NCBI GenBank assembly: GCA_017625465.1
Contig: JAGAKS010000001.1
Location: forward strand, 62,001 to 126,000
DNA: 64,000 bases
Direction: 5' to 3'
Source: Clostridia bacterium
Lineage (GTDB): Bacteria > Bacillota > Clostridia > TANB77 > CAG-508
Positions 1 through 9,939 of this stretch are shown here, in pieces (position 1 is the stretch's first letter; every line of letters starts with the position of its first letter). The position numbers and the translations under genes are program-made. The notes below the pieces were generated by a model. That model ran no database searches and was not told the origin of the DNA. It saw only the letters and a list, made by a program, of their open reading frames with translations.

Positions 1-179
1 GTTTCCTTTAATTGTTCAACTCTTCTTATATCACCTTTTATGAATTTTACTTTATCATTTGTATTTTTATTTTTACTTTTTCCTCTATTAAGTATATATA
101 CTTCATATCCTTTCTTTATTGATAATTCTCTAATGTCTGTACTTAATACTCCAGTACCACCAATCAATAAAATTTTCAT
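1..179 (-). CDS. NAD-dependent sugar epimerase/dehydratase, N-terminal part (runs off left edge)
   Basis: Only about the first 59 residues lie in the window. They begin MKILLIGGTGVLS, with a glycine-rich dinucleotide-binding turn (G7-G8-T9-G10) after a first beta strand. This is the start of an extended short-chain dehydrogenase Rossmann fold, as in nucleotide-sugar epimerases and dehydratases. A good ribosome site (GGAGG) lies just upstream, at about 187-190. It is the most downstream visible gene of the polysaccharide operon and follows the acetyltransferase by 12 bp. A role in making or modifying a nucleotide sugar for the polymer is inferred. Substrate and exact reaction cannot be told from this fragment. 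Confidence 0.75.
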   Translation of the reverse strand, partial: MKILLIGGTGVLSTDIRELSIKKGYEVYILNRGKSKNKNTNDKVKFIKGDIRRVEQLKE

Positions 180-191
180 TAGATTCCTCCT

Positions 192-797
192 CTATTTTTT
201 CCATTCAACATTTTCTCTAATTACTGTTGCTGGAACACCAGCAACAATTGTATTAGCTGGAACATCTTTTGTTACTATTGCTCCAGCAGCAATAACAGCT
301 CCATCTCCAATAGTCACACCTTTCATAATAATTGCCCTAGTTCCTATCCAAACATGATTACCAATAACAATTGGTTTTGTTTTACAATGATTTTTACCTA
401 ATATTTCATGAGCATCTGTATCTCTTATTATAACATCTCTTGCTATAGCTACATCTTCTCCAATAACTATTTTATCTGCACATATTATTTGTACACACGC
501 ATTAGTATAACCACTATTTAATGTTAAATTTCCGCCTTTAAAAATTCTTATATCAGATCCCGCTCCTATTGAAAAGTCACCGTTTATACAAAAATTAGAT
601 TCTTCTTCCATACTGAATCTGGTTTCCAATTTTGATTTAAGGTTTTCTTTGACGCCTAATCTAAAAATACCTTTATTATTAATTTTAGCATCTTTATTTA
701 TTTGTATTCTACAACAAGTTAAACATCTAAAATCGGATTTATATTTTTTGGAATAAAATACTGTTTTCAACACATCAAAATTAAATATATTTTTCAT
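192..797 (-). CDS. Left-handed beta-helix (hexapeptide) O-acetyltransferase
   Basis: A 201-residue protein. Imperfect hexapeptide repeats from about residue 75 to 195 (for example [26 protein letters not shown]) form a left-handed beta-helix, as in the WcaF/WbbJ/maltose acetyltransferase family. H130 in the segment DTDAHEILG sits where the catalytic histidine of these acetyl-CoA-dependent enzymes is found. The C-terminus ([10 protein letters not shown]) is the usual end of sugar O-acetyltransferases. Its place among glycosyltransferases suggests it acetylates a sugar of the exported polysaccharide. A residue-20-30 segment with three cysteines lies outside the helix and is unexplained. Substrate unknown. 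Confidence 0.85.
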   Translation of the reverse strand: MKNIFNFDVLKTVFYSKKYKSDFRCLTCCRIQINKDAKINNKGIFRLGVKENLKSKLETRFSMEEESNFCINGDFSIGAGSDIRIFKGGNLTLNSGYTNACVQIICADKIVIGEDVAIARDVIIRDTDAHEILGKNHCKTKPIVIGNHVWIGTRAIIMKGVTIGDGAVIAAGAIVTKDVPANTIVAGVPATVIRENVEWKK

Positions 798-801
798 TTC
801 T

Positions 802-1983
802 TTATTTCCTTTTTATAATTTTCTTTATTTTCATAGCATATTTGTTTGTATTAAAAAATATTTTTACTTTTTCTATCAGATTTGGACTAGGAAAATATTT
901 TTTATGCAATTCTTCATACGATAAATTGTCTATATTTTCAAAAACAAGTTGTCTATTTGGAGTCTTTTCAACAGAATTTTGCATACATATATTTCCTTCA
1001 AAAATTTTGTTTGAAACAATTTCTTGAAAATTAATATTCTTCTTTATTTGTTCAAATAATTCTTCACCTTGTTTTGAATTTATTAATACCATAGATGTTC
1101 CTTTATTTTCATCTAGCTTTTTATTTATATTTTCTATTCCCCAAAAATCTGCAACAGTAATATCAGCCATTTTAGGTAAATCTTTAAATTTACAATCATA
1201 ACATGATGGTCTCATAAAAGCATTATATTTTAAATATCCTATCATATATGAATCATAATATCTTCCACCTATATAAGTATTCCCATTTTCAAAATCAATC
1301 TTAGTACTAAAATTATGCCAACCATTTATTTTATTTTTAAATTTTATATAACTAATTTTTGATTTATATTTTTGTTCTAAATTTTCTATATACTTTTTAA
1401 ATATTTTAGGAGAATTCATTCCTCTACATATAAAATCAACAGTTATTAAATTTTTATAATCTTTTTGAAGATAATTGTATAATCCATGTACTTGGCATGG
1501 ACTACCACAAAAAAGCACTTTACTACCATTAATTAATTTCTCTTTAATTTCTCTAAAAATATAATTGATATTGCTCTGTAAATATTTTGAACTTCTTATT
1601 TTATCTAAATCTTTTATATTATTAGATATAAAATGTTCTACCATCCACTCCTCATTATAAACAGCTCCGCAAACATATCCGTTTTCGGAATAAATTTGTT
1701 TTGCTAATTCTGAAAAAATGCCACCAGAAGTACTATCTAATCTGATAAATTCATCTTTTGACCATGCAGCAAATACTTTAGGTGTTTTGCTATTATTAAT
1801 TTCTTTTTTATTGTAGATTGGACAAGTCTTATCACATAACCCGCACTGAATACATTTTTGTGCATCAACTTTAGGATATTTAAAACCTTCATTATCCTCT
1901 ACCATTTCAATAGCATTCACTGGACAAATATTATAGCAAGCTCCACAACTTGTACAATTTATCTTATTTTTAATTTCAATCAT
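802..1983 (-). CDS. FrhB/FdhB-like iron-sulfur protein of polysaccharide clusters
   Basis: A 393-residue protein with two N-terminal 4Fe-4S ferredoxin motifs: cysteines 10, 13, 16, 20 and 44, 47, 50, 54. A region resembling the coenzyme F420 hydrogenase/dehydrogenase beta subunit (FrhB_FdhB) follows. Further cysteines occur in the segment [16 protein letters not shown], followed by DFWGI, a signature I know from homologues in polysaccharide clusters. Such proteins are commonly encoded next to polysaccharide pyruvyl transferases, as here with the flippase gene in between. Redox chemistry on a sugar or its carrier is inferred; no F420 metabolism is implied. True substrate unknown. Confidence 0.8.
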   Translation of the reverse strand: MIEIKNKINCTSCGACYNICPVNAIEMVEDNEGFKYPKVDAQKCIQCGLCDKTCPIYNKKEINNSKTPKVFAAWSKDEFIRLDSTSGGIFSELAKQIYSENGYVCGAVYNEEWMVEHFISNNIKDLDKIRSSKYLQSNINYIFREIKEKLINGSKVLFCGSPCQVHGLYNYLQKDYKNLITVDFICRGMNSPKIFKKYIENLEQKYKSKISYIKFKNKINGWHNFSTKIDFENGNTYIGGRYYDSYMIGYLKYNAFMRPSCYDCKFKDLPKMADITVADFWGIENINKKLDENKGTSMVLINSKQGEELFEQIKKNINFQEIVSNKIFEGNICMQNSVEKTPNRQLVFENIDNLSYEELHKKYFPSPNLIEKVKIFFNTNKYAMKIKKIIKRK

Positions 1984-1989
1984 AGACCT

Positions 1990-3519
1990 TTAACCTCTAA
2001 CCTTTACTAATATTTTCTCTAATGGTTTTTTTAACATTGTTTTTTCATATTCGTTTATAGAAAACTTTAATGTAATTAACATATATATCATACAATAACT
2101 ACAAATTTCACCAATTAATAACAATGGAGTATTTATTGGAATAATGATTTTTATTAATATTCCAATAATAATTACTACACTCATTGGTAAAAACATCTTC
2201 AATATTTCTTTCCAAAATCTTGGTATATCCAAATGAATTTTCTTATAGTAAAACCAATTCATAAATATCACTTGTCCTAATAACTCTGATATTGCTGTTC
2301 CTAATGCAGCACCTAACGCTCCTATTCTTTTAGCCAAGAACACACTTATAACAATATTAAAAATAGACAATAAAAACAAGACTTTTACTCTATTTTTATA
2401 TTGATTTTTAGCTTGAATAATATTAAGTCCTACATTTTGAATCAAAGGAATAGTAATTGATAACATTAAAATACATGCTATAAAATATGCTTTCTCATAT
2501 TCTGGTCCCACCCACAATAGATTTATAAATTCTTTTCCAAATAATATAAAGCCTGATAATATTAAAGCCATAACTAAAAATTGAATTCTACCTGTTTTAA
2601 TAAAAATATCAGAAAATTCTTTATCAGATGCATTTTTGGCTTCCATTTGAGCTACCTTAGGCAACAGTACTCCTGAAATAGCAACTGAAAAATTCAGATA
2701 CATTTGATTTAATTGTGCAGCTACTGAATATATAGCAACCACTATTGTTCCAGATACCATTCCTAAAACAAACTGATCTAAATTCCAATTTATTTTATCC
2801 ATAATGCTATTTAAAAATAACCAAACAGAATAAAATAAAATTTCTTTTAATAATATTGTATCAATTTTACCAAACTTTAATTTTATTTTTAACTTAACTT
2901 TGCAATAAATAAAATTAATAAATAAAGTGGTAATATTTAAAATTGTTATTAACAAAACTAAAGCAATAGATTTATATCCTAATTTTAATAAAAATAGCAT
3001 GATTATCGGATTAAGTATAATTCTAATTATATTTAAAATTTTTACAAAAACAAATTTTTCATATGCTGTTATTATAGATGAAAAAATACTTAGTGGAAAT
3101 GTTAAAATTAAATTCACCGTCAATATTATCATTAATATTTTTGCTTTATATAATTCATTAGCAGTTAATGTATTAGAAAATAATATGTCAATATTTATTG
3201 TTAAAATCGTCCCTATTATTCCGGCCACAACACCTATAATACAATATATAATTAAAAACATTCCATGAAGCTTCTGCTCTTTTTCTTCTTCTTTGTTTGC
3301 TATATATTTAGAAGTATATATTATTATTGCATTTCCAAAGCCAAAATCCAAAATTGTTAGATAAGATATCACAGTAGAAATCAATGAATATAAACCATAT
3401 TCTGATTGACCAAGATTATCAGTTAATATAGGAGTATATACAACACCTATTAACATATTTAATATAATAATTATATATGATAGTATAGCACCAATTTTTA
3501 TTTCTTTATGACTTTTCAA
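1990..3519 (-). CDS. Polysaccharide flippase (Wzx/MATE-like oligosaccharide exporter)
   Basis: A 509-residue, highly hydrophobic protein with about 12-14 predicted membrane spans and very short loops. The N-terminal region GAILSYIIIILNMLIGVVYT, with TDNLGQSEYGLYSL next, matches the Polysacc_synt (MOP superfamily) flippases that move undecaprenyl-linked repeat units across the membrane. The length is typical. It lies 10 bp downstream of the pyruvyl transferase and upstream of the iron-sulfur protein in the same operon. Together with the EpsG-like polymerase it marks a Wzx/Wzy-dependent assembly route. Confident in family; transported glycan unknown. Confidence 0.9.
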   Translation of the reverse strand: MKSHKEIKIGAILSYIIIILNMLIGVVYTPILTDNLGQSEYGLYSLISTVISYLTILDFGFGNAIIIYTSKYIANKEEEKEQKLHGMFLIIYCIIGVVAGIIGTILTINIDILFSNTLTANELYKAKILMIILTVNLILTFPLSIFSSIITAYEKFVFVKILNIIRIILNPIIMLFLLKLGYKSIALVLLITILNITTLFINFIYCKVKLKIKLKFGKIDTILLKEILFYSVWLFLNSIMDKINWNLDQFVLGMVSGTIVVAIYSVAAQLNQMYLNFSVAISGVLLPKVAQMEAKNASDKEFSDIFIKTGRIQFLVMALILSGFILFGKEFINLLWVGPEYEKAYFIACILMLSITIPLIQNVGLNIIQAKNQYKNRVKVLFLLSIFNIVISVFLAKRIGALGAALGTAISELLGQVIFMNWFYYKKIHLDIPRFWKEILKMFLPMSVVIIIGILIKIIIPINTPLLLIGEICSYCMIYMLITLKFSINEYEKTMLKKPLEKILVKVRG

Positions 3520-3528
3520 AATTATCTC

Positions 3529-4593
3529 CTACTTTAAAGCTTCGTTTATAAAATTAACAGCTTTCAATCTTTCTTCTTTTAATATTAAATGTGATTCAGT
3601 ATAATCACATTCTAACAATTCATTAGTAATGCTATTCTTAAAATATCTGTTTTCTAACTTAAATTTGGAAAGTAATGTCTTTATTCTAGAATTCATACTT
3701 ACATTTTTATCTTCTCTATTAAATACGACAAAAGGTCTATTATATATAATTGCAAATACGCAAGAATGAAAAGAATCTGTACATATTAAGAAAGCATTTT
3801 TTTCTAAATACAAAAATTCACTTGGCCCAGTTTGATAAAATGGACTATTTTTATCTAATATATTAATAATTTCACAATTATTCTCTTTAGCAATTCTTTC
3901 AATCTCCTGTTTTTTATCTTCTGACAGATTTCCTAAAAAATAGTTCAAAATATATTTATCAGTTTTTAATTGAGATGGTTTTCTAATAACATTATCCCAA
4001 TCATTTGATTCTAATAACATTGTAGGATCTACTAATACTTCTACATTTTTATCCGTAACTTCTTGAATTATTTTTTTCCCTTCATTTTCTCTAACAGATA
4101 TAGCCTTAAACTTATTTATCTCTTTTTTCAATTTCTCTTTATCTTTTTCTTTAATTTCTGATACTCCAAAACTAGGTGCAAAAGAAATCTTTGACTTTTC
4201 TGTAAATGATAGTAACTCTATGTCCGACATTCTACCATAAGGATTCCATACTTGATCAGAACCTACTAAAAACATATCATATTCATTTGAAATTTTTTTA
4301 TAATTTCCATACCAATTGATTATATTTTTATTATACTTTATTTTTTTATTGAATTGGTTAAAAGCTTGCTGCCTCTTTGATAAAGAAAATTTTTCTAAAA
4401 CTAATTTCAAATTAGCAACAAAAAATTTTATAAAATATTTCAAATTTTTTTGGTTTTTATTAAGTAATATAGAATTTTTTATTGTATATACATCAATATT
4501 GTATTTTTTGTGAAAAAATTCTTGAGTAGCAAAATTTTGTAATCTATTACCATAATTATTATTATCATTTATCGTTATTAATCCTATTTTCAT
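3529..4593 (-). CDS. Polysaccharide pyruvyl transferase family protein
   Basis: A 354-residue protein whose N-terminus (MKIGLITINDNNNYGNRLQN) is the hallmark of the polysaccharide pyruvyl transferase (PS_pyruv_trans, WcaK/CsaB-like) family. A second conserved block, FLVGSDQVWNP, follows near residue 115, and a late TDSFHSCVFAI block carries the conserved Ser-His of the second half of this GT-B-like fold. These enzymes move a pyruvyl group from phosphoenolpyruvate onto a sugar as a ketal, adding negative charge to the polymer. It sits 14 bp after the GT4 gene in the operon. The pairing with the FrhB-like protein is a known neighbourhood. Confidence 0.9.
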   Translation of the reverse strand: MKIGLITINDNNNYGNRLQNFATQEFFHKKYNIDVYTIKNSILLNKNQKNLKYFIKFFVANLKLVLEKFSLSKRQQAFNQFNKKIKYNKNIINWYGNYKKISNEYDMFLVGSDQVWNPYGRMSDIELLSFTEKSKISFAPSFGVSEIKEKDKEKLKKEINKFKAISVRENEGKKIIQEVTDKNVEVLVDPTMLLESNDWDNVIRKPSQLKTDKYILNYFLGNLSEDKKQEIERIAKENNCEIINILDKNSPFYQTGPSEFLYLEKNAFLICTDSFHSCVFAIIYNRPFVVFNREDKNVSMNSRIKTLLSKFKLENRYFKNSITNELLECDYTESHLILKEERLKAVNFINEALK

Positions 4594-4607
4594 ACTATCA
4601 TCCTTTT

Positions 4608-5759
4608 CTATATTTTATCATATAAACTATTTACATTATTAGCATTAATTTCAATAGTAAATTTTTGATTAACTGTAGATTTAGCATTTTCTGACAATCT
4701 CATAATTTCATTATAGTTATTAAATAAATATTTAATTGCATCTGATAAAGTCTGTGGTTTTCCTTTTTCGTATAATAAGCCATTTTCATTATGATTTACT
4801 ATTTCTATATTAGCACCAGTATTTGATGCAATCACACATAATCCTGCTATCATATATTCTATAGTTACTCTTCCAAATCCTTCAGAAAAAGAACAATTAA
4901 CACCAATATCATAATCTTTAATTTTTTCTCTAATTTGAGAATCATAATTTTTATATGTAATAACATGAGTTAATTTATTACATTCTATTTCTTTTTTTAA
5001 TAAATCTTCTTCATATTTGTATCCATTACCAATAATATCTACTAATATATTATTTTTAATGTCATCATCTAATAAGCTTATAGCCTTTACCAATTCAACT
5101 TGTCCTTTTTTTCTATTAATTGAACCTATCATTAGAATTTTTAATTTTCCTTTTTGTCTATAATTTTCTTTAGTTAATATATCATTAATATATACCCCAT
5201 CATATATAGTTTGAATTTTATTCTCACTAATCCCCTTTTCTATCCAGTACTTTCTTATTGCATCAGAAATAGCAATAAATTGAGTAACGTTTTTATTTAA
5301 GTACTTAATATAGTTGTTTCTATATGACTTCATGTTAAAATCTAGTTCTCCAAATTCTCTAATATGCATTATATTTTTAATATTATATTTTTTTGAAATC
5401 AGTATTCCCAAATCTATAGCACTTATATTAGAATGAATACAATCTATATTTTTTAAATTTATTTTTCTTTTTATTATGTTTAATGCAATTATATTACCTA
5501 ATTTATATCTTAAATATCTAGGTATAAATTTAATTATATCTTTTAACTTATTCTTAGTATTAACATATGTATATTTATGATGATAAGTAACATAATTTTC
5601 TATATTATTATCATCACAAAATTTGTTTATATTATTTTTTTTAGATGTAAGTATAATTGGATATATATCTTTATTTTTCAACTGCATAATCATCTCTATA
5701 CCCGCTTTTGGGGCTCCATATTTATCATCCTCATCAAATAAATAAATAATTCTTTTCAT
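4608..5759 (-). CDS. Glycosyltransferase family 4 (GT-B fold)
   Basis: A 383-residue protein with a Glycos_transf_1 domain in its second half. ILMIGSINRKKGQ near residue 210 opens the nucleotide-binding domain. SEGFGRVTIEYMIAGLCVIA near 290-305 carries the EX7E motif that binds the activated sugar in GT4 enzymes. The N-terminal half has the acceptor domain, with MHIREFG, a typical GT4 loop. No membrane segment is seen, so it probably works on the cytoplasmic face on a lipid-linked intermediate. Neighbours are the EpsG-like polymerase (13 bp upstream) and the pyruvyl transferase (downstream). Donor and acceptor sugars unknown. Confidence 0.9.
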   Translation of the reverse strand: MKRIIYLFDEDDKYGAPKAGIEMIMQLKNKDIYPIILTSKKNNINKFCDDNNIENYVTYHHKYTYVNTKNKLKDIIKFIPRYLRYKLGNIIALNIIKRKINLKNIDCIHSNISAIDLGILISKKYNIKNIMHIREFGELDFNMKSYRNNYIKYLNKNVTQFIAISDAIRKYWIEKGISENKIQTIYDGVYINDILTKENYRQKGKLKILMIGSINRKKGQVELVKAISLLDDDIKNNILVDIIGNGYKYEEDLLKKEIECNKLTHVITYKNYDSQIREKIKDYDIGVNCSFSEGFGRVTIEYMIAGLCVIASNTGANIEIVNHNENGLLYEKGKPQTLSDAIKYLFNNYNEIMRLSENAKSTVNQKFTIEINANNVNSLYDKI

Positions 5760-5772
5760 TATTAAATCCTTT

Positions 5773-6831
5773 TTATATTAATATATTTAATTCTCCCAAA
5801 ATATATGGATAAATGCATGTATTATTCATCGTAAAGAAGAAAAAATACAGTATTAGTAATACTTCGAATGAAAAAACAAATATTTTTCTTGTTGTATTAT
5901 CTTTAATTAATTCCATTATATTAGGTAAAATAATTATAGAAAAAATTGTAAAATATGTACTTAATCGAAAAGCTTCACCTATAAACAATGTACATGTACT
6001 AATACATATACCAATCGTATATATATTCATTAATATATTATAATTTAATTCTTTCTTGTTCTTTTTGAACCCCAAAAAAAAATATATATATATTAAGAAA
6101 TTCATTAAGAAAAAAGTTAAATTATTAGATTCAGAATTTAAATACCTTAAATATTTTTTATGTTTTAATAATATAACAGCAATATATAATAATTTATCTC
6201 CAACAGTCATTGATACTAATAAAGCAAAAATCATAAGAGCAAGATTCTTATATCCTGTCTTTAAATATCTTAATGGGTATGCTATTAAAAATATTATAGC
6301 TGTTTTATGGAAAAACGCTGCTATGATAACAGTAATACAAAATTTAAAAAATTTCTTATCTACAATAAAATCATATGAAAATATTATAATTGCAAGAGCT
6401 ATATAATGTCTCAATAAAGTAAATTCCATTGAAAAATAGTTCAAAGAAAAAAATAAAATAAAACTAAATGAAGGATTATTTGAATATTTATATATAAAAC
6501 GTGTTATAAAAAAATTAGATATAGCAGCTAAAATTATTAAATATATTCTATAATTTGATGTAAATAATAAATATAATCTTGTTAATATATAAAATCCAAA
6601 TTCAAGTCCATTCTTTTTTATATAATTACATGATTCTAAGATAGATAAGCTCGATAATTTAGTAAATATAGGCAAATATATTAATTGAGTGTCATTCATT
6701 CCCATACTTATATCTCTAAATCCAACTATTAGTGTAATAGATATACCAATTATAATACAATATATTTTTTTACTTATTTTTAATTTGGGCAACAATAAAA
6801 TTAATAAAACTAATAATATATATATTATCAT
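5773..6831 (-). CDS. EpsG/Wzy-like polysaccharide polymerase
   Basis: A 352-residue polytopic membrane protein with about 9-10 hydrophobic spans. The pattern near the N-terminus (VGFRDISMGMNDTQLIYLPI) resembles EpsG-family proteins, where the segment GxRxxxxGxDTxxY is conserved. EpsG proteins are the Wzy-like polymerases of many Firmicute exopolysaccharide clusters. It overlaps the start of its operon partner: the upstream GT2 gene ends inside the first four bases of this gene (ATGA), so translation is likely coupled. Polymerisation of the repeat unit is the likely role, by context and family. Confidence 0.8.
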   Translation of the reverse strand: MIIYILLVLLILLLPKLKISKKIYCIIIGISITLIVGFRDISMGMNDTQLIYLPIFTKLSSLSILESCNYIKKNGLEFGFYILTRLYLLFTSNYRIYLIILAAISNFFITRFIYKYSNNPSFSFILFFSLNYFSMEFTLLRHYIALAIIIFSYDFIVDKKFFKFCITVIIAAFFHKTAIIFLIAYPLRYLKTGYKNLALMIFALLVSMTVGDKLLYIAVILLKHKKYLRYLNSESNNLTFFLMNFLIYIYFFLGFKKNKKELNYNILMNIYTIGICISTCTLFIGEAFRLSTYFTIFSIIILPNIMELIKDNTTRKIFVFSFEVLLILYFFFFTMNNTCIYPYILGELNILI

Positions 6832-7553
6832 TTATTTTTCTCCATTAAATAATTTATTAAAACTTTTAAATAATTAATTCTATTTTTTAACATCTCTTTA
6901 AAAGGCAAATGTTTAAAACTAGAATTATTTTCACTATGTCTTCTATATTTAATCAATTTATCATCTATAAAATCAGTTTTTCCTTCTACTTCTGCTATCA
7001 TTCCAATCCATTGATCATGTAAATATATATTATCTGGAATAGGTAATATTTTTTCTTTTAATTCCTTTTTAAAAGCTATACAACAACCATGATAAGAATT
7101 TTTTATTAGGTTTTTTATTATTCCTGTTTTTACTTTTCGGTGTTCGGCAAAAGAATCATAAATAATATTTTCGTTTTCATCTATTACAATTGCATCGTGT
7201 TGAATCAATATATAATTATCATTACTTTTAAAAGCATTTAATACTTTTTCTACTTTATCTGGCATCCAATAATCATCTTGGTCTGATAGAAATATATAAT
7301 CCCCTGTCGTATTTTTTATAGCATTATTAAAATTTTGTTTTAAACCTTTTTTAGGTCCTTCAATTAACTTTATTCTCTTATCATTAAATGATTCAATAAT
7401 TTCTCTTGTTTTATCTTTTGAACCATCATCTGATATAACAAGTTCATCATTTTCATGTAAATTGTTTAATATTGTTTCTATTTGAGTATGTATATATTTT
7501 TCGCCATTATATGTAGCCATCGCTACAGACACTTTCTCACTTCTATTACTCAT
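6828..7553 (-). CDS. Glycosyltransferase family 2 (rhamnosyltransferase-like)
   Basis: A 241-residue GT-A enzyme. The N-terminus VSVAMATYNGEKYIHTQIET is the classic GT2 opening. DDGSKDKT binds the nucleotide, and SDQDDYWMPDKVE near residue 93 holds the DxD-type metal site. This variant (LSDQDDYW) is characteristic of RfaG/RgpB-like rhamnosyl- or galactosyltransferases. There is no TM anchor. Its stop overlaps the start of the EpsG-like gene by 4 bp, and it follows the radical SAM gene by 6 bp. It would add one sugar to the lipid-linked repeat unit. Donor sugar is not determined. Confidence 0.9.
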   Translation of the reverse strand: MSNRSEKVSVAMATYNGEKYIHTQIETILNNLHENDELVISDDGSKDKTREIIESFNDKRIKLIEGPKKGLKQNFNNAIKNTTGDYIFLSDQDDYWMPDKVEKVLNAFKSNDNYILIQHDAIVIDENENIIYDSFAEHRKVKTGIIKNLIKNSYHGCCIAFKKELKEKILPIPDNIYLHDQWIGMIAEVEGKTDFIDDKLIKYRRHSENNSSFKHLPFKEMLKNRINYLKVLINYLMEKNK

Positions 7554-7559
7554 ATAAAA

Positions 7560-9029
7560 CTATCCTTTTTTAAATAATCTTGGTGCTATATTTAAAAAAC
7601 CTTTTACATTTCTAACTAATTCATCCCAACTAGTTAAAGATTGTCCTAACTTTCTTAATATGTATCTAGGTCTTAAATAATATTTTCTTCTTGCTTCATC
7701 GCAAAAAGCTACAAGTTCTTCTGCTGTCATATCATCTGTATGTATTACAGTATTATCTGAACCATCTTCTTTAATCCATTTTGAAAAGTCATTTGTATCT
7801 ATATATCCGTTTTCTTTTGCCCAATTATATGCTTCTGTTCCTGGATATACATGTAATGTATAAAATTGAGCAGTATCTGCATTTAATTTCATAGCTAATT
7901 TTAAAGTTTCTTGCATTGTTTCTTTTGTTTCGCCTTTGTTACCAACCATATAGCATGCATGAATTAATAATTTTGCTTTTTTGGCATTTTTTACATATTC
8001 TTCAATTTGTTTTAATGTTGTTCCCTTTTTCATATTGTTAAGCATTTCTTGTGTTCCATTTTCGATTCCTGGAATAATTAACTTACAACCAGCTTTTTTC
8101 ATTAAAACCATTGTTTCATAATCTAATGTAACTCTTGCATTACATAACCATTTTATTTTTTTATTAATTCCTTTTTCAATTAATAATTTACATATATCTT
8201 GTGTTCTTTGTTTGTTAATTGTGAAAGTATCATCTTCAATAACTACTTCTTTAACATCTGGCAATTCATTAACAATATATTCAAACTCTTTAACTACATT
8301 TTCAGCACTTCTTATTCTATATTTATGTCCATGCATAAGTTGAGGATATACACAGAAATAACATCTTGCTGGGCAACCTCTTCCAGTAAATATTTGAACT
8401 TCTGGATATGCAGAAGCAGCAAAAAAATAATCTCTTGGATCTAAATATTTTTTTATTAATTCAGCTGCAAATGGTAAACTATCTAAGTCTGTAATTGGAT
8501 CCATTAATGGATTTTTTACAAATTGATAAGAATTATCTATATATGCTAGTCCTTTTACTTCAGTTAAGCTAGCTTTATTTTGTAAAGTGTTTGCTAAATC
8601 TCTAATTATATAATCAAATTCTCCACATGCAACAGCATCAACTCTTTTATCAGATTTTAAAGTTTCTTCTGGTAATGCTGTTGGATGAGTTCCAACCAAT
8701 ACAACAAAAGCATTTTTATATTTATCTTTTAAATCTCCTGCAAATTTCACATCATTATATATTGATGGTGTGCTAGTATCAACAACTATCAATTCAAAAT
8801 CAATTTTCTTTTCTTCTATCCATTTAAAAGATTCTTCGTGAGTCATTTTCTTTGCTGGAGCATCTAAAAATGTAATATTGTGTCCTTCTTGCTCACAAAC
8901 ACCTGCAGCATATAATAACCATAATGGATAATATATAACTCCGCTATTTGTTATCATTGGACTTCTTGCCTCTCTTGAATATTTTCCATATTCAGCTTTA
9001 AATGGTGGATTTACGAATAAAATGTTCAT
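7560..9029 (-). CDS. B12-binding-type radical SAM protein
   Basis: A 489-residue protein with an N-terminal Rossmann-like B12-binding domain (about residues 1-150), with PTALPEETL and VACGEFDYIIRDL typical of the BchE/P-methylase-like class. A radical SAM core follows, with its cluster-binding cysteines at C219, C223 and C226 (GRGCPARCYFCVYP). EDDTFTINK and GIENGTQEMLNNMKKG are conserved later blocks of this superfamily. Members methylate or rearrange unactivated carbons. It lies inside the polysaccharide operon between two GT2 genes, so a radical modification of a sugar or lipid carrier is plausible, but this is inference. No cobalamin-contacting histidine is obvious. Confidence 0.85.
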   Translation of the reverse strand: MNILFVNPPFKAEYGKYSREARSPMITNSGVIYYPLWLLYAAGVCEQEGHNITFLDAPAKKMTHEESFKWIEEKKIDFELIVVDTSTPSIYNDVKFAGDLKDKYKNAFVVLVGTHPTALPEETLKSDKRVDAVACGEFDYIIRDLANTLQNKASLTEVKGLAYIDNSYQFVKNPLMDPITDLDSLPFAAELIKKYLDPRDYFFAASAYPEVQIFTGRGCPARCYFCVYPQLMHGHKYRIRSAENVVKEFEYIVNELPDVKEVVIEDDTFTINKQRTQDICKLLIEKGINKKIKWLCNARVTLDYETMVLMKKAGCKLIIPGIENGTQEMLNNMKKGTTLKQIEEYVKNAKKAKLLIHACYMVGNKGETKETMQETLKLAMKLNADTAQFYTLHVYPGTEAYNWAKENGYIDTNDFSKWIKEDGSDNTVIHTDDMTAEELVAFCDEARRKYYLRPRYILRKLGQSLTSWDELVRNVKGFLNIAPRLFKKG

Positions 9030-9030
9030 T

Positions 9031-9829
9031 TTAATTTTTTTCTCCTTTATAATATTCTTTTAAAAATTTTTTGTATTTTTTTAACACATAATGAATTCCA
9101 AAAAAATGTGTTATATTAGCTTTACTTATCAATTTCTTTTTCGAAATTCTTTGATAGAAATGTATTATTTGTGCTTTTGGTAAGTGTACTATTTCATAGC
9201 CATTAGCTCTAGCTCTCATACAATATTCTACATCTTCTGGTGAATAGAATATTTTTTCATCTAAATCTCCTAGCTTTTTATATGTATCAAATCTCATTAA
9301 CCAACATGCTGATATTAAATAATCACAATTTACTTCATCACTGGTTACATCATATTTTTCTAGCCTTTCACCTATTTTATTTAAACTTTTAATTGGACAA
9401 GCCTTTAAAAGTTTTATTCTCCAAGTAGGAAATCTTCTATACGGAATTTGTTTTTCGCCAATTCCATTAACCATAGCTGGACCTACAATTCCGAACATTA
9501 TTATGTTTTTCTAAATATTCCGTCATAACATTTATGGCTTGCTCATTAATAATAGTATCAGAATCTAAAATACATATATAATCTGTATGCTTTATTAGTT
9601 GTAAGCCTTTATTTCTACTAATTGTAGTTCCATAGTTTTTTTCTAATTTTATTAAATGAATTTGTTTATCACAAAACGCTTCTATTATCTTTACACTGCC
9701 ATCAATCGAACCATTATCTACTATATAAATGCCAAAATTATATTTTTCTATATTTAAAATTGATTGTATACAATCTTTTAAATATTTCTCTGAGTTCCAT
9801 GACAATATTACAAAAGATATTTCTTTCAC
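9031..9829 (-). pseudogene. Glycosyltransferase family 2, split by a +1 frameshift
   Basis: Two overlapping reading frames together make one GT2 protein. The first (9467-9829, GTG start, AAAGGAG about 10 bp upstream) gives the N-terminal half: ISFVILSWNSEKYL, YIVDNGSIDGS, and the DxD-type LDSDTI. It then runs out in VRNCRSSYG and stops. The second (9031-9498) continues as FGIVGPAM and carries the C-terminal half, with FYSPEDVEYCMRARANGYEI. Removing one base near 9493 joins them as NNVGIVGPAM, the expected GT2 sequence. It is the first gene of the polysaccharide operon. Either the gene is truly disrupted, or this is an assembly error, or rarely a slippage site. I annotate one broken gene. Confidence 0.8.
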
Positions 9830-9878
9830 CTTTTGTTGCTCCTTTTTCCTATTTTCTCATTTTATACAGTCATATATA

Positions 9879-9907
9879 ATTATACTCTTTTTTGCATTAC
9901 TTTTCAA
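9879..9907 (-). promoter_or_regulatory. Proximal promoter of the polysaccharide operon
   Basis: On the minus strand, TTGAAA and TATAAT are separated by exactly 17 bp, a strong SigA-type match. It lies about 50-75 bp upstream of the GTG start of the first operon gene. Confidence 0.75.
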
Positions 9908-9933
9908 CAAAAAAGCACATTTTTTTGTACTTT
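9908..9933 (-). terminator. Candidate attenuator hairpin between the two operon promoters
   Basis: On the minus strand AAAGTACA and TGTGCTTT can pair (8 bp, one G-U), and a run of T follows at once. It lies downstream of the distal promoter (9940-9969) and just upstream of the proximal one. It could therefore stop part of the distal transcripts. The region is AT-rich, so chance pairing is possible. Confidence 0.45.
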
Positions 9934-9939
9934 TCTTTA

